Assembly (NCBI GenBank): GCA_025351925.1 | Contig: JANXVC010000125.1 | Coordinates: 1 to 43,975 of the forward strand | Source of the DNA: Rhodospirillales bacterium | GTDB lineage: Bacteria; Pseudomonadota; Alphaproteobacteria; Acetobacterales; Acetobacteraceae | Length of the DNA: 43,975 bases | Direction of reading: 5' to 3' | Shown: in pieces, positions 23,017-30,904 of the stretch | How the letters are laid out: each line of letters begins with the position of its first letter | Numbering within the stretch: the stretch's first letter is position 1 | Program-made: the position numbers and the translations under genes | Notes under the pieces: model-generated | The model's database searches: none | What the model was told of the DNA's origin: nothing | Seen by the model: the letters and a program-made list of their open reading frames with translations, nothing else

Positions 23017-24681
23017 TCAGGTGATCGTCGCATTGGCAAGGAAGACTTGGGAGATCGCGGTGTTCACGGCGCCGCTGACACCCGGCGACGTCGCCATCAG
23101 GTAGTCGTAGAAGTAGGCGAAGATGACTGGCGTCTCGTCGAGCAACAGGGTCTGGATCTTGCCCGCGAGCTCGCGCTGCGTGCCAAGATCGGTCGTGGCG
23201 GTGTATTGCGCCACCAACCCGTCATAGGTCGGGTTCTTGAAATGCGCCGCGTTCCATGCGCCGGTGCTGAGCAGCGGCGCGCCCAGCAGCACGTTCGGCA
23301 CCCCGCGATGGCCGTAATCCGTGATGCCCATCTCGGAGTCGAGCCAGTCGGACTGTCCCGGCTGCGCCTTGCCGTAATAGGCGCTGTCGGTTTCGATCTT
23401 GAGGTTCAGCTTCACGCCGATCTCGCGGCAGGCGTTCTGCACCAGCACGGCGTAGTCGGGGATCTCCTGCACCCGCTCGGTCGTGAGCGTCGCCTCGAAA
23501 CCGTTCGGGACGCCGGCCGCCGCCATCAGCGCACGCGCCGCCGTGATGTCCTTCTTGCGCTGCGGCACCTCCTTGTTGGTCGAGGGATACACCGGCGCGA
23601 AGGGCGAATCATTGCCAGGCTCGGCCAGGCCACGGAACAGCCCAGCGGCCAGCGCCGGCCGGTCGAGCGACAAGGCGATCGCCTGCCGCACCCGCTTATC
23701 GGCGAACTTCGGTATGTCGGTGCGCATATGCAGCTGCCGGTGCGTGGCGGCGCGTGTCTTGATGATCTTGACGTCGGGATCGTTCAACATTCCCTGCGCG
23801 CCCTGCACGACCAAATGCAGGATGATATCGACTTGGCCGCCCTGCAGCGCCAGGATTTGCGGCTGCTGGTCGGCGAAGAAGGTGAACTCGGTGCGGGCCG
23901 GCAGCGCCTTGCTGCCCCAGTAGTCGGGATTGCGGACAAAGCTCGCGCCGACTTTCGCCGTGTATTTGTCCAATTTGAACGGCCCGGTGCCGATGAAAGT
24001 CTTTTCGAAGTCGCCGGCGTAATCGGCGGGCAGAATAATCGCGTTGTAGTTGTCCGAGGAGACGATGTACGGGAAGTTGCCATTCGGCGCGTCAAGATGG
24101 AACTCGACCGTGAGGTCATCGACCTTGCGCGTGCCGCCGACCGACAGCACGCCGCGGAACGCCGACAGCGCGTTGGAGCCGTTCTTCGGGTTGGCCAGCC
24201 GGTCCATCGTCGCGACCACGTCGTCGGCATTCAGCACCCGGCCGTTATGGAACTTCACGTTGGGACGCAGGGTGAAGGTCCAGACCGTGCCGTCGTCGTT
24301 GGCCTTCCACGACAGCGCCAGCATCGGGCGCAGCACGAGGTCCGGCTGGTCGAAGATCAGGAACTCGCCGGTCTGCATCAGCATGACCAAGCCGCCCTCG
24401 TTCGCGACGGTGACCGGCTCGACCGCGCCCGCCGGGGTTGGCGAGGCAACGCGGATGGTGGCGTCTTTCTGCCCAGTCTGCGCCAGGGCACGGCTGGCGC
24501 CGAACGGGTCGAGGGTGCCGAGCAGGCCGCCGATCAGCGGCAGCGCCAGGCCGAACCGGCTGCCCTCGCGCAGCAGGCCGCGCCGGTCCAGGCGCCCGGC
24601 GAGGAACTCGTCCACCACGTGGTTCTCGAGGTCGCTTGCATTTTGGCGGAGGCGGTCCAGAAATCTCGGCGATTGACGCAT
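23017..24681 (-). CDS. ABC transporter substrate-binding protein, SBP_bac_5 (peptide/opine) family
   Basis: First gene of the operon. The N-terminus has an unusually long leader with a twin-arginine-like motif (GRLDRRGLLREG, around residues 30-41), then a hydrophobic run and RALAQ, suggesting Tat export. The mature part shows family-5 features: WTFTLRPNVKFHNGRVLNADDVV, TGPFKLDKYT, and KRVRQAIALSLDRPAL-like (DKRVRQAIALSLDR). Periplasmic binding proteins of this family take peptides, opines, nickel or other compounds. Start ATG 24681 follows GGGGAAAG. The ATG at 24726 (MMVKRR) is an alternative with a poorer ribosome binding site. The operon context with an opine-oxidase-like pair points to an amine or opine ligand. 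Confidence 0.93.
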   Translation of the reverse strand: MRQSPRFLDRLRQNASDLENHVVDEFLAGRLDRRGLLREGSRFGLALPLIGGLLGTLDPFGASRALAQTGQKDATIRVASPTPAGAVEPVTVANEGGLVMLMQTGEFLIFDQPDLVLRPMLALSWKANDDGTVWTFTLRPNVKFHNGRVLNADDVVATMDRLANPKNGSNALSAFRGVLSVGGTRKVDDLTVEFHLDAPNGNFPYIVSSDNYNAIILPADYAGDFEKTFIGTGPFKLDKYTAKVGASFVRNPDYWGSKALPARTEFTFFADQQPQILALQGGQVDIILHLVVQGAQGMLNDPDVKIIKTRAATHRQLHMRTDIPKFADKRVRQAIALSLDRPALAAGLFRGLAEPGNDSPFAPVYPSTNKEVPQRKKDITAARALMAAAGVPNGFEATLTTERVQEIPDYAVLVQNACREIGVKLNLKIETDSAYYGKAQPGQSDWLDSEMGITDYGHRGVPNVLLGAPLLSTGAWNAAHFKNPTYDGLVAQYTATTDLGTQRELAGKIQTLLLDETPVIFAYFYDYLMATSPGVSGAVNTAISQVFLANATIT

Positions 24682-24961
24682 TGGCTTTCCCCTGAGCTGA
24701 CCCGGCAAGCGTCTTTTAACCATCATACTGCTAAAGCGTGCAAAAGTGTGCTGCCATGCTCACCAGTTCGCAAGGGCTAAATCCGCCTCGTCCAGCATGG
24801 TCGGCCACGTAACCGCCTTATATTGATGCAGTGCGCCCGGCCGAGAATGAGTGCGAGCCGCTATAGCGAGTGGTCCGATCCTAACTCTTGGCTTCCAAGC
24901 GCTGGATGAAGCGGCCCACCAAACAGAGGCTAGTGCTACAGCCGCAGCAGGAGTTTGCGAC

Positions 24962-25963
24962 ATGAGCGGAATGAAACTTGAGATCGCCTGCTGGAATTAT
25001 GACCGGACGCGCGCACTGGCCGACGGCACCGTCGCGATCGAGGGCGTCGACGCTACCTTCAACAGCGCCCGCATCGTCACCGAAATCTTCGAGCGCATGA
25101 TCCGCAAGCGCGAGTTCGACGTGTCGGAGCTCGGCATGACTTACTTTCTGCGCACCATAGACCGCGACGATCCACCGTTCGTTGCGATCCCAGTGTTCCC
25201 AAACCGCTGCTTCCGGCACTCGGCAATCTACATCAACAAGGCGAGCGGGATCGAGCGCCCAGAGGATCTCGCCGGCAAGACCATCGGCGAGCTTGCGGTC
25301 TATGGCCATGATGCCGGGGTGATGCCGAAGGGCATCCTGTCGGACGACTACGGCGTGAGGCCGGAACAATGCCGCTGGATCGTCGGCGCCATCGATTTCC
25401 CGCTACAGCCGGTCGATTTCATCCCACAGCCGCATCCCGCCGATGTCGACGTGACATGGGCAGCCGAGGACGCCGATCTGGGCAAGATGCTGGAGGCCGG
25501 TGAAATCGACGCCTTGATCTCGGCCGATGTGCCGAAGTGCGTGCTGGAGAAATCCCCCAAGGTCGGCCGGCTGTTCGAGGACTATGCGGGCGCCGAGCGC
25601 GCCTATTTCCAGCGCACGGGCGTTTTCCCGATCATGCACACGGTCGTGGTCCGCAAGGAGCTTGCTGCCGCGCGGCCGGACATCGTAAAGGCCGTTTACA
25701 AGGGCTTCTGCGACGCGAAGCAGGTCATGACGGAGCAGTATGTGAAGGGCATGACCTTCAACAACATGGCCACCATGCTGCCGTGGTTCAGCAAGCTCAT
25801 CGACGAGGACCGCAGCCTATTGGGCGAGGACTGGTGGCCCTACGGCATGGAAGCCAACCGCAACGCCGTCGATACGATTCTGCGCTACCACTACGAACAG
25901 GGCCTCACGAAACGGCGTCTGACCTGCGAGGACATATTTGCGAAGCAACTGCTCGACACCTGA
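24962..25963 (+). CDS. 4,5-dihydroxyphthalate decarboxylase-like protein (Pht5/ABC SBP-like fold)
   Basis: A 333-aa protein without a signal peptide. The opening MKLEIACWNYDRTRALADG, the segment FDVSELGMTYFLRTI, and FPNRCFRHSAIYINKASGIERPEDLAGK match the Pht5 group, which has a periplasmic-binding-protein fold and decarboxylates 4,5-dihydroxyphthalate to protocatechuate. Many members have no proven activity. No phthalate genes are adjacent. Start ATG 24962 has CAGGAG eight bases upstream; the ORF track's 24851 start is rejected. It is divergent from the ABC operon (280-bp gap with no other gene seen) and convergent with the Rieske gene (84-bp gap). It may handle an aromatic intermediate of the same island. 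Confidence 0.85.
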   Translation: MSGMKLEIACWNYDRTRALADGTVAIEGVDATFNSARIVTEIFERMIRKREFDVSELGMTYFLRTIDRDDPPFVAIPVFPNRCFRHSAIYINKASGIERPEDLAGKTIGELAVYGHDAGVMPKGILSDDYGVRPEQCRWIVGAIDFPLQPVDFIPQPHPADVDVTWAAEDADLGKMLEAGEIDALISADVPKCVLEKSPKVGRLFEDYAGAERAYFQRTGVFPIMHTVVVRKELAAARPDIVKAVYKGFCDAKQVMTEQYVKGMTFNNMATMLPWFSKLIDEDRSLLGEDWWPYGMEANRNAVDTILRYHYEQGLTKRRLTCEDIFAKQLLDT

Positions 25964-26047
25964 GGCGGGCAATGCGGCACGCAATACGGGCAGCGCCGGG
26001 CGATCCTGACCGGGGGGTCGCAGCGGTTCTGAGTTGGGCCAGCGGGC

Positions 26048-27268
26048 TCAATCGCTGGCGGGCCTGCGTTCCGCCAGGTATTCGCGCGCTTTCCCGCAAT
26101 ACCAATCGACAAACCGCAACACCAGCGACTCGGCCTCCGGCGAATACGGTCCCGGGATGAACCCCGCCGAGCGCACGCCGCGTTGATTGTTCTCCGCCAG
26201 CACGCGGTCCTGCAAATTGGTCTTGTCCCACAGCTCGGTCAGCTGCGGGATGGTGTAGTCCACGCCTTCGACCGCATCGGCGCTCACCAGCCATTTCGCC
26301 GTCACCACCGTCTCCTCTGGCGCCGTCGGCATGGCGCTGAACATGAACACGTAGTCGCCGAGCGCGTGGGCAAAGCTGTGCGGCTCCAGCGCCCAGCGCA
26401 GCGAGCCGACGTCGCCGTTGCCGACGTGGCCGATGGTGCGCGCCACGCAGGGCCGGCCGTCCATCGTCAGCGACTGCGTGCCCTCGTTCAACGGGAACCG
26501 CCCGGCCTGCCACCACGCGCCCTCGACCGGGCCGGTCGGCAAGCCCTGCTCGGCCATGCGCGCCTCGAACGTCTCGGTCACATGCTGCTGCTCGGCCATG
26601 CCCAGCGAACGGCGGCCGACCGGGAAGGTGACGGACAGCTCGGGATGGTTGGTGGCGCAGTGGTAGCACTCGCGCGCGTTCTCCATCACGAGCTTCCAGT
26701 TGGCCTTCTCGACCAGCGTCGCCTCGAAGGCGACTTTTCCCAGATGCAGCTGGTGCGGCGCCAGCATCGGCTCGAATTGATCGTGGAAGTCGTCGAACGC
26801 CGGCGGGGTGTCCGACAGGCACAGATAGATCGTGCCGGCGATGGTGCGCAGCGCGACCGGGCGCAGGTTGTGCTCGGCCGGGTTGAAGTCGGGCGCCATG
26901 CGGGTCGCGTTGACCAGCTTGCCCTGCAAATCGTAGGCCCATTGATGGTAAGGGCACACGAGCCGCGGTCGCTTCGACAGCCCGTCCGCGCAGATCTGCG
27001 CGCCGCGGTGCCGGCAGGAGTTGAAGAACGCCCGCAGCGCATTGTCGCGGCCACGCACCACGACGACCGGCGAGCGCCCGATGGTCAGCGCCAGGGTGCA
27101 GCCCGGCGACGGCAGCTCCGCCTCGAAGCCGACCAGGGTCCAGGACTGGCCATAGATCGCATCGATGTCGAAGGCGAAGATCTCGGGGTCGGTGTAGAAC
27201 TCCTGCGGCAGCGCATGGCCGGGCCGACGCTGGTCTAGCAGGGCACGGATTCGGGCGAGATCGGTCAT
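26048..27268 (-). CDS. Rieske-type oxygenase alpha subunit (GbcA/carnitine monooxygenase-like)
   Basis: The Rieske [2Fe-2S] motif is seen as CRHRGAQIC...CPYHQW (C-x-H and C-x2-H). The mononuclear-iron site is NARECYHCATNHPEL with the two His ligands. At about 406 residues, with RRPGHALPQEFYTDPEIFAF at the start, it resembles glycine-betaine, stachydrine and carnitine oxygenases, which oxidatively demethylate or cleave quaternary amines using a separate reductase. No reductase gene is nearby. Start ATG 27268 with AGGA seven bases upstream; the track start at 27337 is rejected. It is divergent from a LysR regulator, a usual arrangement for a regulated catabolic gene. Confidence 0.9.
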   Translation of the reverse strand: MTDLARIRALLDQRRPGHALPQEFYTDPEIFAFDIDAIYGQSWTLVGFEAELPSPGCTLALTIGRSPVVVVRGRDNALRAFFNSCRHRGAQICADGLSKRPRLVCPYHQWAYDLQGKLVNATRMAPDFNPAEHNLRPVALRTIAGTIYLCLSDTPPAFDDFHDQFEPMLAPHQLHLGKVAFEATLVEKANWKLVMENARECYHCATNHPELSVTFPVGRRSLGMAEQQHVTETFEARMAEQGLPTGPVEGAWWQAGRFPLNEGTQSLTMDGRPCVARTIGHVGNGDVGSLRWALEPHSFAHALGDYVFMFSAMPTAPEETVVTAKWLVSADAVEGVDYTIPQLTELWDKTNLQDRVLAENNQRGVRSAGFIPGPYSPEAESLVLRFVDWYCGKAREYLAERRPASD

Positions 27269-27278
27269 GCGATTCCTA

Positions 27279-27368
27279 GATCGTTTTTGTTTCGGAATAT
27301 GCAAAGATAATGCCGGATTCGCCGCCGCGTGGCTCATCGCTTTTTAGGATGGCGCGATCTGTTTTTGT
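27279..27368. promoter_or_regulatory. Rieske/LysR divergent promoter region with two GATC-TTTTTGT repeats
   Basis: GATCGTTTTTGT (27279-27290) and GATCTGTTTTTGT (27356-27368) are near-identical direct repeats in the 178-bp divergent region. LysR regulators commonly bind such a region between their own gene and the target. The T-rich core could alternatively be promoter sequence. No clear T-N11-A dyad was identified. Confidence 0.35.
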
Positions 27369-27446
27369 GCGTTGCGGTGCCAGGGGATTGCCGGGATGAT
27401 CGACACGAGAGCAGCTTGACTATCGACAAGCCGTGAGGGTCGCTGA

Positions 27447-28418
27447 TTGAAGTCGCAACGTCCGCCGATCGACCGGCGCTGGCTGCCGCTGAATGCCCTG
27501 CGTGCGTTCGAGGCGGTCGGGCAGCGCCTCAACTTCACCGGCGCTGCCCAGTCGCTCGGCGTATCGCAAAGCGCCATCAGCCGCCACGTCATCAGCCTTG
27601 AGGCCCTGCTGGGCGTGCAGCTGTTTGAGCGGCGGCCGCAAGGCCTCATCCTGACCGCGGCCGGGGCGGCGCTGCTGCCCGTCGTCGCCAAGTCGTTCGA
27701 CCGCATGGAACAGTCGCTGAACGGCATCACCCGCGACGGCTCCGGCCAGCGCACCCTGCGCCTGCATCTGCCGCCAAGTTTCGCGCAGATGCTGGCGGTG
27801 CCCATGCTGCAAGACCTGCGGCGCGAGTATCCCGGCATCGCGCTCGATATCTCCAGCCCCGGCACGGTCGGCGCGCCGCCGCAGGACGTGGACGCCGCCA
27901 TCGTCTATGCCCGGCCGGAGGGCGGGACGCACGTGTCGAACCTGCTGTGGATGATCCAGGTCACGCCGCTATGCCATCCCGAGGTCGCCGCGCGCGCCCG
28001 CGCCGCCGGGCCGGCCGCGTTCCTGGCGACGGCCGAGCTGCTGCACGTCAAGCTCGAACGCGAGCCGCGCCACATGCTGTGGGAGAGCTTTGCCCGGCAG
28101 ACCGGCCTGCACGTCGATGTCGGCCGCGGCCTCGCCTTCGACACCGCCTGTCTCGCGGCGCAGTACGCGATGGCGGGCGAGGGGGTCGCGCTGCTCGACA
28201 TCCGGCTGTTCGCCCGCGAGCTGGCGGAGGGCAGGCTGGTGGCGCCGTTCGAGACCGTGGTCGAGGACGGCTATGGCTATTTTCTCAATGTTCACCCTGA
28301 GGACCTCGCCGACCCCGCCGTCGCCTCGTTCCGCTCCTGGGTCATCCAGCGGTTTGCCGGCTTGGATGAGGCCCGTTCCATTCCCCGGGTGCCCGGCGCA
28401 CGTCTGCGGTCGGTTTGA
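27447..28418 (+). CDS. LysR-family transcriptional regulator (GcvA-like subgroup)
   Basis: N-terminal winged helix-turn-helix LNALRAFEAVGQRLNFTGAA...LGVSQSAISRHVISLE (residues 15-55), with LFERRPQGLILTAAG completing the LysR signature; the remaining 230 residues form the effector-binding domain. It starts at TTG 27447, with GAGGGT about seven bases upstream. No nearby ATG or GTG would keep the DNA-binding domain, so a TTG start is needed. It is divergent from the Rieske gene and followed, 22 bp later, by the sarcosine-oxidase-like gene, so it probably controls both directions. The effector is presumably an amine or aromatic substrate. Confidence 0.92.
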   Translation: MKSQRPPIDRRWLPLNALRAFEAVGQRLNFTGAAQSLGVSQSAISRHVISLEALLGVQLFERRPQGLILTAAGAALLPVVAKSFDRMEQSLNGITRDGSGQRTLRLHLPPSFAQMLAVPMLQDLRREYPGIALDISSPGTVGAPPQDVDAAIVYARPEGGTHVSNLLWMIQVTPLCHPEVAARARAAGPAAFLATAELLHVKLEREPRHMLWESFARQTGLHVDVGRGLAFDTACLAAQYAMAGEGVALLDIRLFARELAEGRLVAPFETVVEDGYGYFLNVHPEDLADPAVASFRSWVIQRFAGLDEARSIPRVPGARLRSV

Positions 28419-28440
28419 TGACATTTTCCAGGAGACGCTC

Positions 28441-29577
28441 GTGACCAAGGCCCTGATCGTCGGCGGCGGCATCGCCGGCCTGTCCACCGCCTGGGCGCTG
28501 GCCCGGCGCGGCGTGCAAGTCGAGTTGTTTGAGCAAGGCTCGCTGCCAAACCCGCGCGCGTCCTCCTATGACGAACACCGCATCACCCGGCACGCCTACG
28601 GCGCTATGGAGGGCTACGCGCACCTCATGCCCGAGGCGTTCCGAGTCTGGGAGAGCCTGTGGCAGGCAATCGGCACCTCGCATTACGAACCGTGCGGCGC
28701 CGTCTATTTCCTGCGTCATGACGACGGCTGGTACGCCGGCATGTCGCGCTCGCTCACCGCCATGGGCATCGGCTTCCGCGATATCCCGCTGGACGACGTC
28801 GAGCGGCGCTTCCCCATGGTGCGCGCCGATGGCCTGCAGCGCGTCGTCAGCACGGACGGCGCCGGCATGCTGTTCCCGGTCCGCATCCTGACCGACCTCG
28901 TGGTGCTGCTGGGCCGGCTCGGGGTCACGCTGCGCACCGGCACCCGGGTCAGCGAGGTCGATCCGGAGCGCGGCCGGGTAGTGGCCGACGGCGTTGCGCA
29001 TCAGGGAGATGTCGTGATCGTCGCCGCCGGGGCCTGGGCGGACCGGCTGGTGCCCGGCCTGCGCGGCGTCGGGGTGCCGTCGCGCCAGGCCGTCCTCTAT
29101 CTCTCGCCGCCGCCTGATCTCGCCGAAGCCTGGGCGTCGGCGCCGGTGATGCTCGAACTCGGGGCCGAGAGCGGGCTCTACACCCTGCCGCCGCGGCGCG
29201 GCACGCGGCTCAAGATCGGCGACCACGTGTTCTCCCGCACCGGCGACCCCGACGGCGACCGGGTTGCCAACGCGCACGACCTGGAGCGGCTGTGGCCGGC
29301 CGCGCGCGCCGCCTATCGCGACTTCGACCGCTACAGCGTGCTCGAGCCGAAGGCGTGCTTTTACACCGTCACCGAGCACGAGGAGTTCCTGGTGCATCCG
29401 ACGGGCGCCGCCGGCTGGCTGATCAGCGCCTGCTCCGGCCACGGCTTCAAGCTCGGCTCGCTGATGGGCGATCTGGTGGCCCGCGCCATTACCGGCGAGA
29501 TGGCCGCAGCCGACGTGACGGAGCTCGCCGCCGGGCGGGTGCTGCATCCGAGCTGGCGCGAGGCCGTCGCGGCATGA
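28441..29577 (+). CDS. Sarcosine oxidase-like FAD-dependent oxidoreductase (MSOX/MTOX type)
   Basis: N-terminal FAD loop ALIVGGGIAGLSTAWALARRG. A conserved SSYDEHRITRHAYG segment corresponds to the SHGxxRxxRxxY region of monomeric sarcosine and N-methyltryptophan oxidases. Near the C-terminus, EPKACFYTVTEHEEFLVHP carries the Cys that binds FAD covalently in this family (C-x-Y-T). GHGFKLGSLMGD closes the site. Predicted reaction: oxidation of an N-methyl or cyclic amino acid. It starts at GTG 28441 with CAGGAG six bases upstream; the track start at 28090 lies inside lysR. The stop overlaps the ATG of the next gene by 4 bp. Distinct from the operon's DAO subunit at 16222. Confidence 0.92.
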   Translation: MTKALIVGGGIAGLSTAWALARRGVQVELFEQGSLPNPRASSYDEHRITRHAYGAMEGYAHLMPEAFRVWESLWQAIGTSHYEPCGAVYFLRHDDGWYAGMSRSLTAMGIGFRDIPLDDVERRFPMVRADGLQRVVSTDGAGMLFPVRILTDLVVLLGRLGVTLRTGTRVSEVDPERGRVVADGVAHQGDVVIVAAGAWADRLVPGLRGVGVPSRQAVLYLSPPPDLAEAWASAPVMLELGAESGLYTLPPRRGTRLKIGDHVFSRTGDPDGDRVANAHDLERLWPAARAAYRDFDRYSVLEPKACFYTVTEHEEFLVHPTGAAGWLISACSGHGFKLGSLMGDLVARAITGEMAAADVTELAAGRVLHPSWREAVAA

Positions 29578-30794
29578 TCGAGCATCCCCGGCGCAACCGC
29601 GCGCCCGGCTTCATGACCCGCGCGATCCATCACGGCTTTGACCGCACGACGGCCGAGGGCGCGCTGATTCCGCCGATCTACATGACCTCGACCTACGCCT
29701 TAGAGACCAGCGCCGAGAGCGAGGCGATCGCCGCCGGCGAGTCGCTGCGTCCATTGTATGGCCGCGAGGAGAACCCCACCCAGTCGGTACTAGAGGCCCG
29801 GCTCGCCAACCTCGAAGGCGCCGAGGCCTGCGTCGTGTTCGCGTCCGGCATGGGGGCGGTCGGCTCGCTGATGCTGTCGCTGCTGTCGCAGGGCGACGAG
29901 CTGGTCGTGCATCGCACGGTGTATTCGAACACCTTCGCGCTGACCCAGGACGCGCTGCCGCGGTTCGGCATCAACGTCGTGCCGGTCGATATGTCGGAGC
30001 CCGCCAACCTCGACGCCGTGCTGTCGCGCGCTACCCGGATGGTCTATTTCGAGACGCCGGTGAACCCGACGGCCGAGGTGCTCGATATCGCTGCCATCGC
30101 CGCTCGGGCTCGCGCGGTGGGCGCGATGGTGGTCGTGGACAGCACTTACGCCTCTCCGGCCCTGCAGCGCCCGCTGGAGCACGGCGCGCATCTCGTGCTG
30201 CACGCGCTCACCAAGTACATCAACGGCCACGGCGACCTGCTGGGCGGCGCGATCCTCGGCGACTTCGCAACGACAGAACAGATCCGCCGGCATGGCCTCC
30301 GCTACATCACCGGCGCTACGATGTCGCCGATGTCGGCCTTCCTGGTGCTGCGCGGCATGAAGACGCTGGCGCTGCGCATGGAGCGGCACGGCCAGACGGC
30401 GCAGCGCATCGCCGAGATGCTGGCCGGACACGAGGCGGTGGCGCAAATCCGCTACCCCTTCCTGCCCTCCGACCCCGGCTATGCGGCGGCCCGGCGGCAG
30501 ATGGCGAACGGTTCGGGGATGCTGTCGTTCAGCCTCGTTTCCGGCAATGCCGGCGCGGACCGCTTCATGGACCGGCTCAGGCTCGTGCTGCGCGCGGTCA
30601 GCCTTGGGGATGCTGAGTCGCTCATCATGCGCCCGGGCGCGCTGCTGCGCGGCGCACTCCGCGCCGATCCCACTGCCCGCATGGCCGGCGGCGTAGATGA
30701 GCCGATGATGCGGCTTTCGGTGGGGCTGGAGGACGCCGACGACCTGCTCGACGACCTGTCGCAGGCGCTGGAGGCGATTTCAGCGACGGGCTGA
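29574..30794 (+). CDS. Cys/Met metabolism PLP enzyme (cystathionine gamma-lyase/methionine gamma-lyase family)
   Basis: Fold-type I PLP enzyme of about 406 residues. It shows LIPPIYMTSTYAL and LYGREENPTQSVLEARLANLEGAE, the substrate-site Tyr in HRTVYSNTF, VVVDSTYASPALQRPLEHGA and the PLP lysine in HALTKYINGHGDLLGG. The Arg near the C-terminus that binds the substrate carboxylate lies in LRLVLRAVSLG or MMRLSVGLED. Members do gamma- or beta-elimination or replacement on sulfur amino acids; which one cannot be told. ATG 29574 overlaps the upstream oxidase stop by 4 bp, so the two are co-translated, suggesting a shared pathway. The long track ORF from 29292 is wrong in its N-terminal third. Confidence 0.92.
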   Translation: MIEHPRRNRAPGFMTRAIHHGFDRTTAEGALIPPIYMTSTYALETSAESEAIAAGESLRPLYGREENPTQSVLEARLANLEGAEACVVFASGMGAVGSLMLSLLSQGDELVVHRTVYSNTFALTQDALPRFGINVVPVDMSEPANLDAVLSRATRMVYFETPVNPTAEVLDIAAIAARARAVGAMVVVDSTYASPALQRPLEHGAHLVLHALTKYINGHGDLLGGAILGDFATTEQIRRHGLRYITGATMSPMSAFLVLRGMKTLALRMERHGQTAQRIAEMLAGHEAVAQIRYPFLPSDPGYAAARRQMANGSGMLSFSLVSGNAGADRFMDRLRLVLRAVSLGDAESLIMRPGALLRGALRADPTARMAGGVDEPMMRLSVGLEDADDLLDDLSQALEAISATG

Positions 30795-30797
30795 CAG

Positions 30798-30812
30798 ATC
30801 GGCCCGGCCGAT
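30798..30812. terminator. 15-base palindrome just after the PLP enzyme gene
   Basis: ATCGGCCCGGCCGAT begins four bases after the stop codon and could form a tight hairpin with a 3-base loop. No T-run follows, so it may be a weak terminator or merely a protein-binding dyad. Confidence 0.3.
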
Positions 30813-30904
30813 GACGCCTTGGACGCCGCCTGGCATGACGTACACTTGGTTTACGGTGTCGTAACATTGAGCTTAATGTCACCGGGAAGATCCGAGGGTT
30901 CGCC

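Noticed and set aside
23008-24780. 590-aa plus-strand ORF opposite the binding-protein gene
   Set aside because: Antisense shadow of a well-recognised SBP_bac_5 gene; no motifs of its own.
24760-24963. 67-aa minus-strand ORF between the ABC operon and the Pht5-like gene
   Set aside because: No ribosome binding site or recognisable features; overlaps the promoter region and start of the Pht5-like gene.
26183-27238. 351-aa plus-strand ORF opposite the Rieske gene
   Set aside because: Antisense shadow; the Rieske frame contains both metal-binding motifs.
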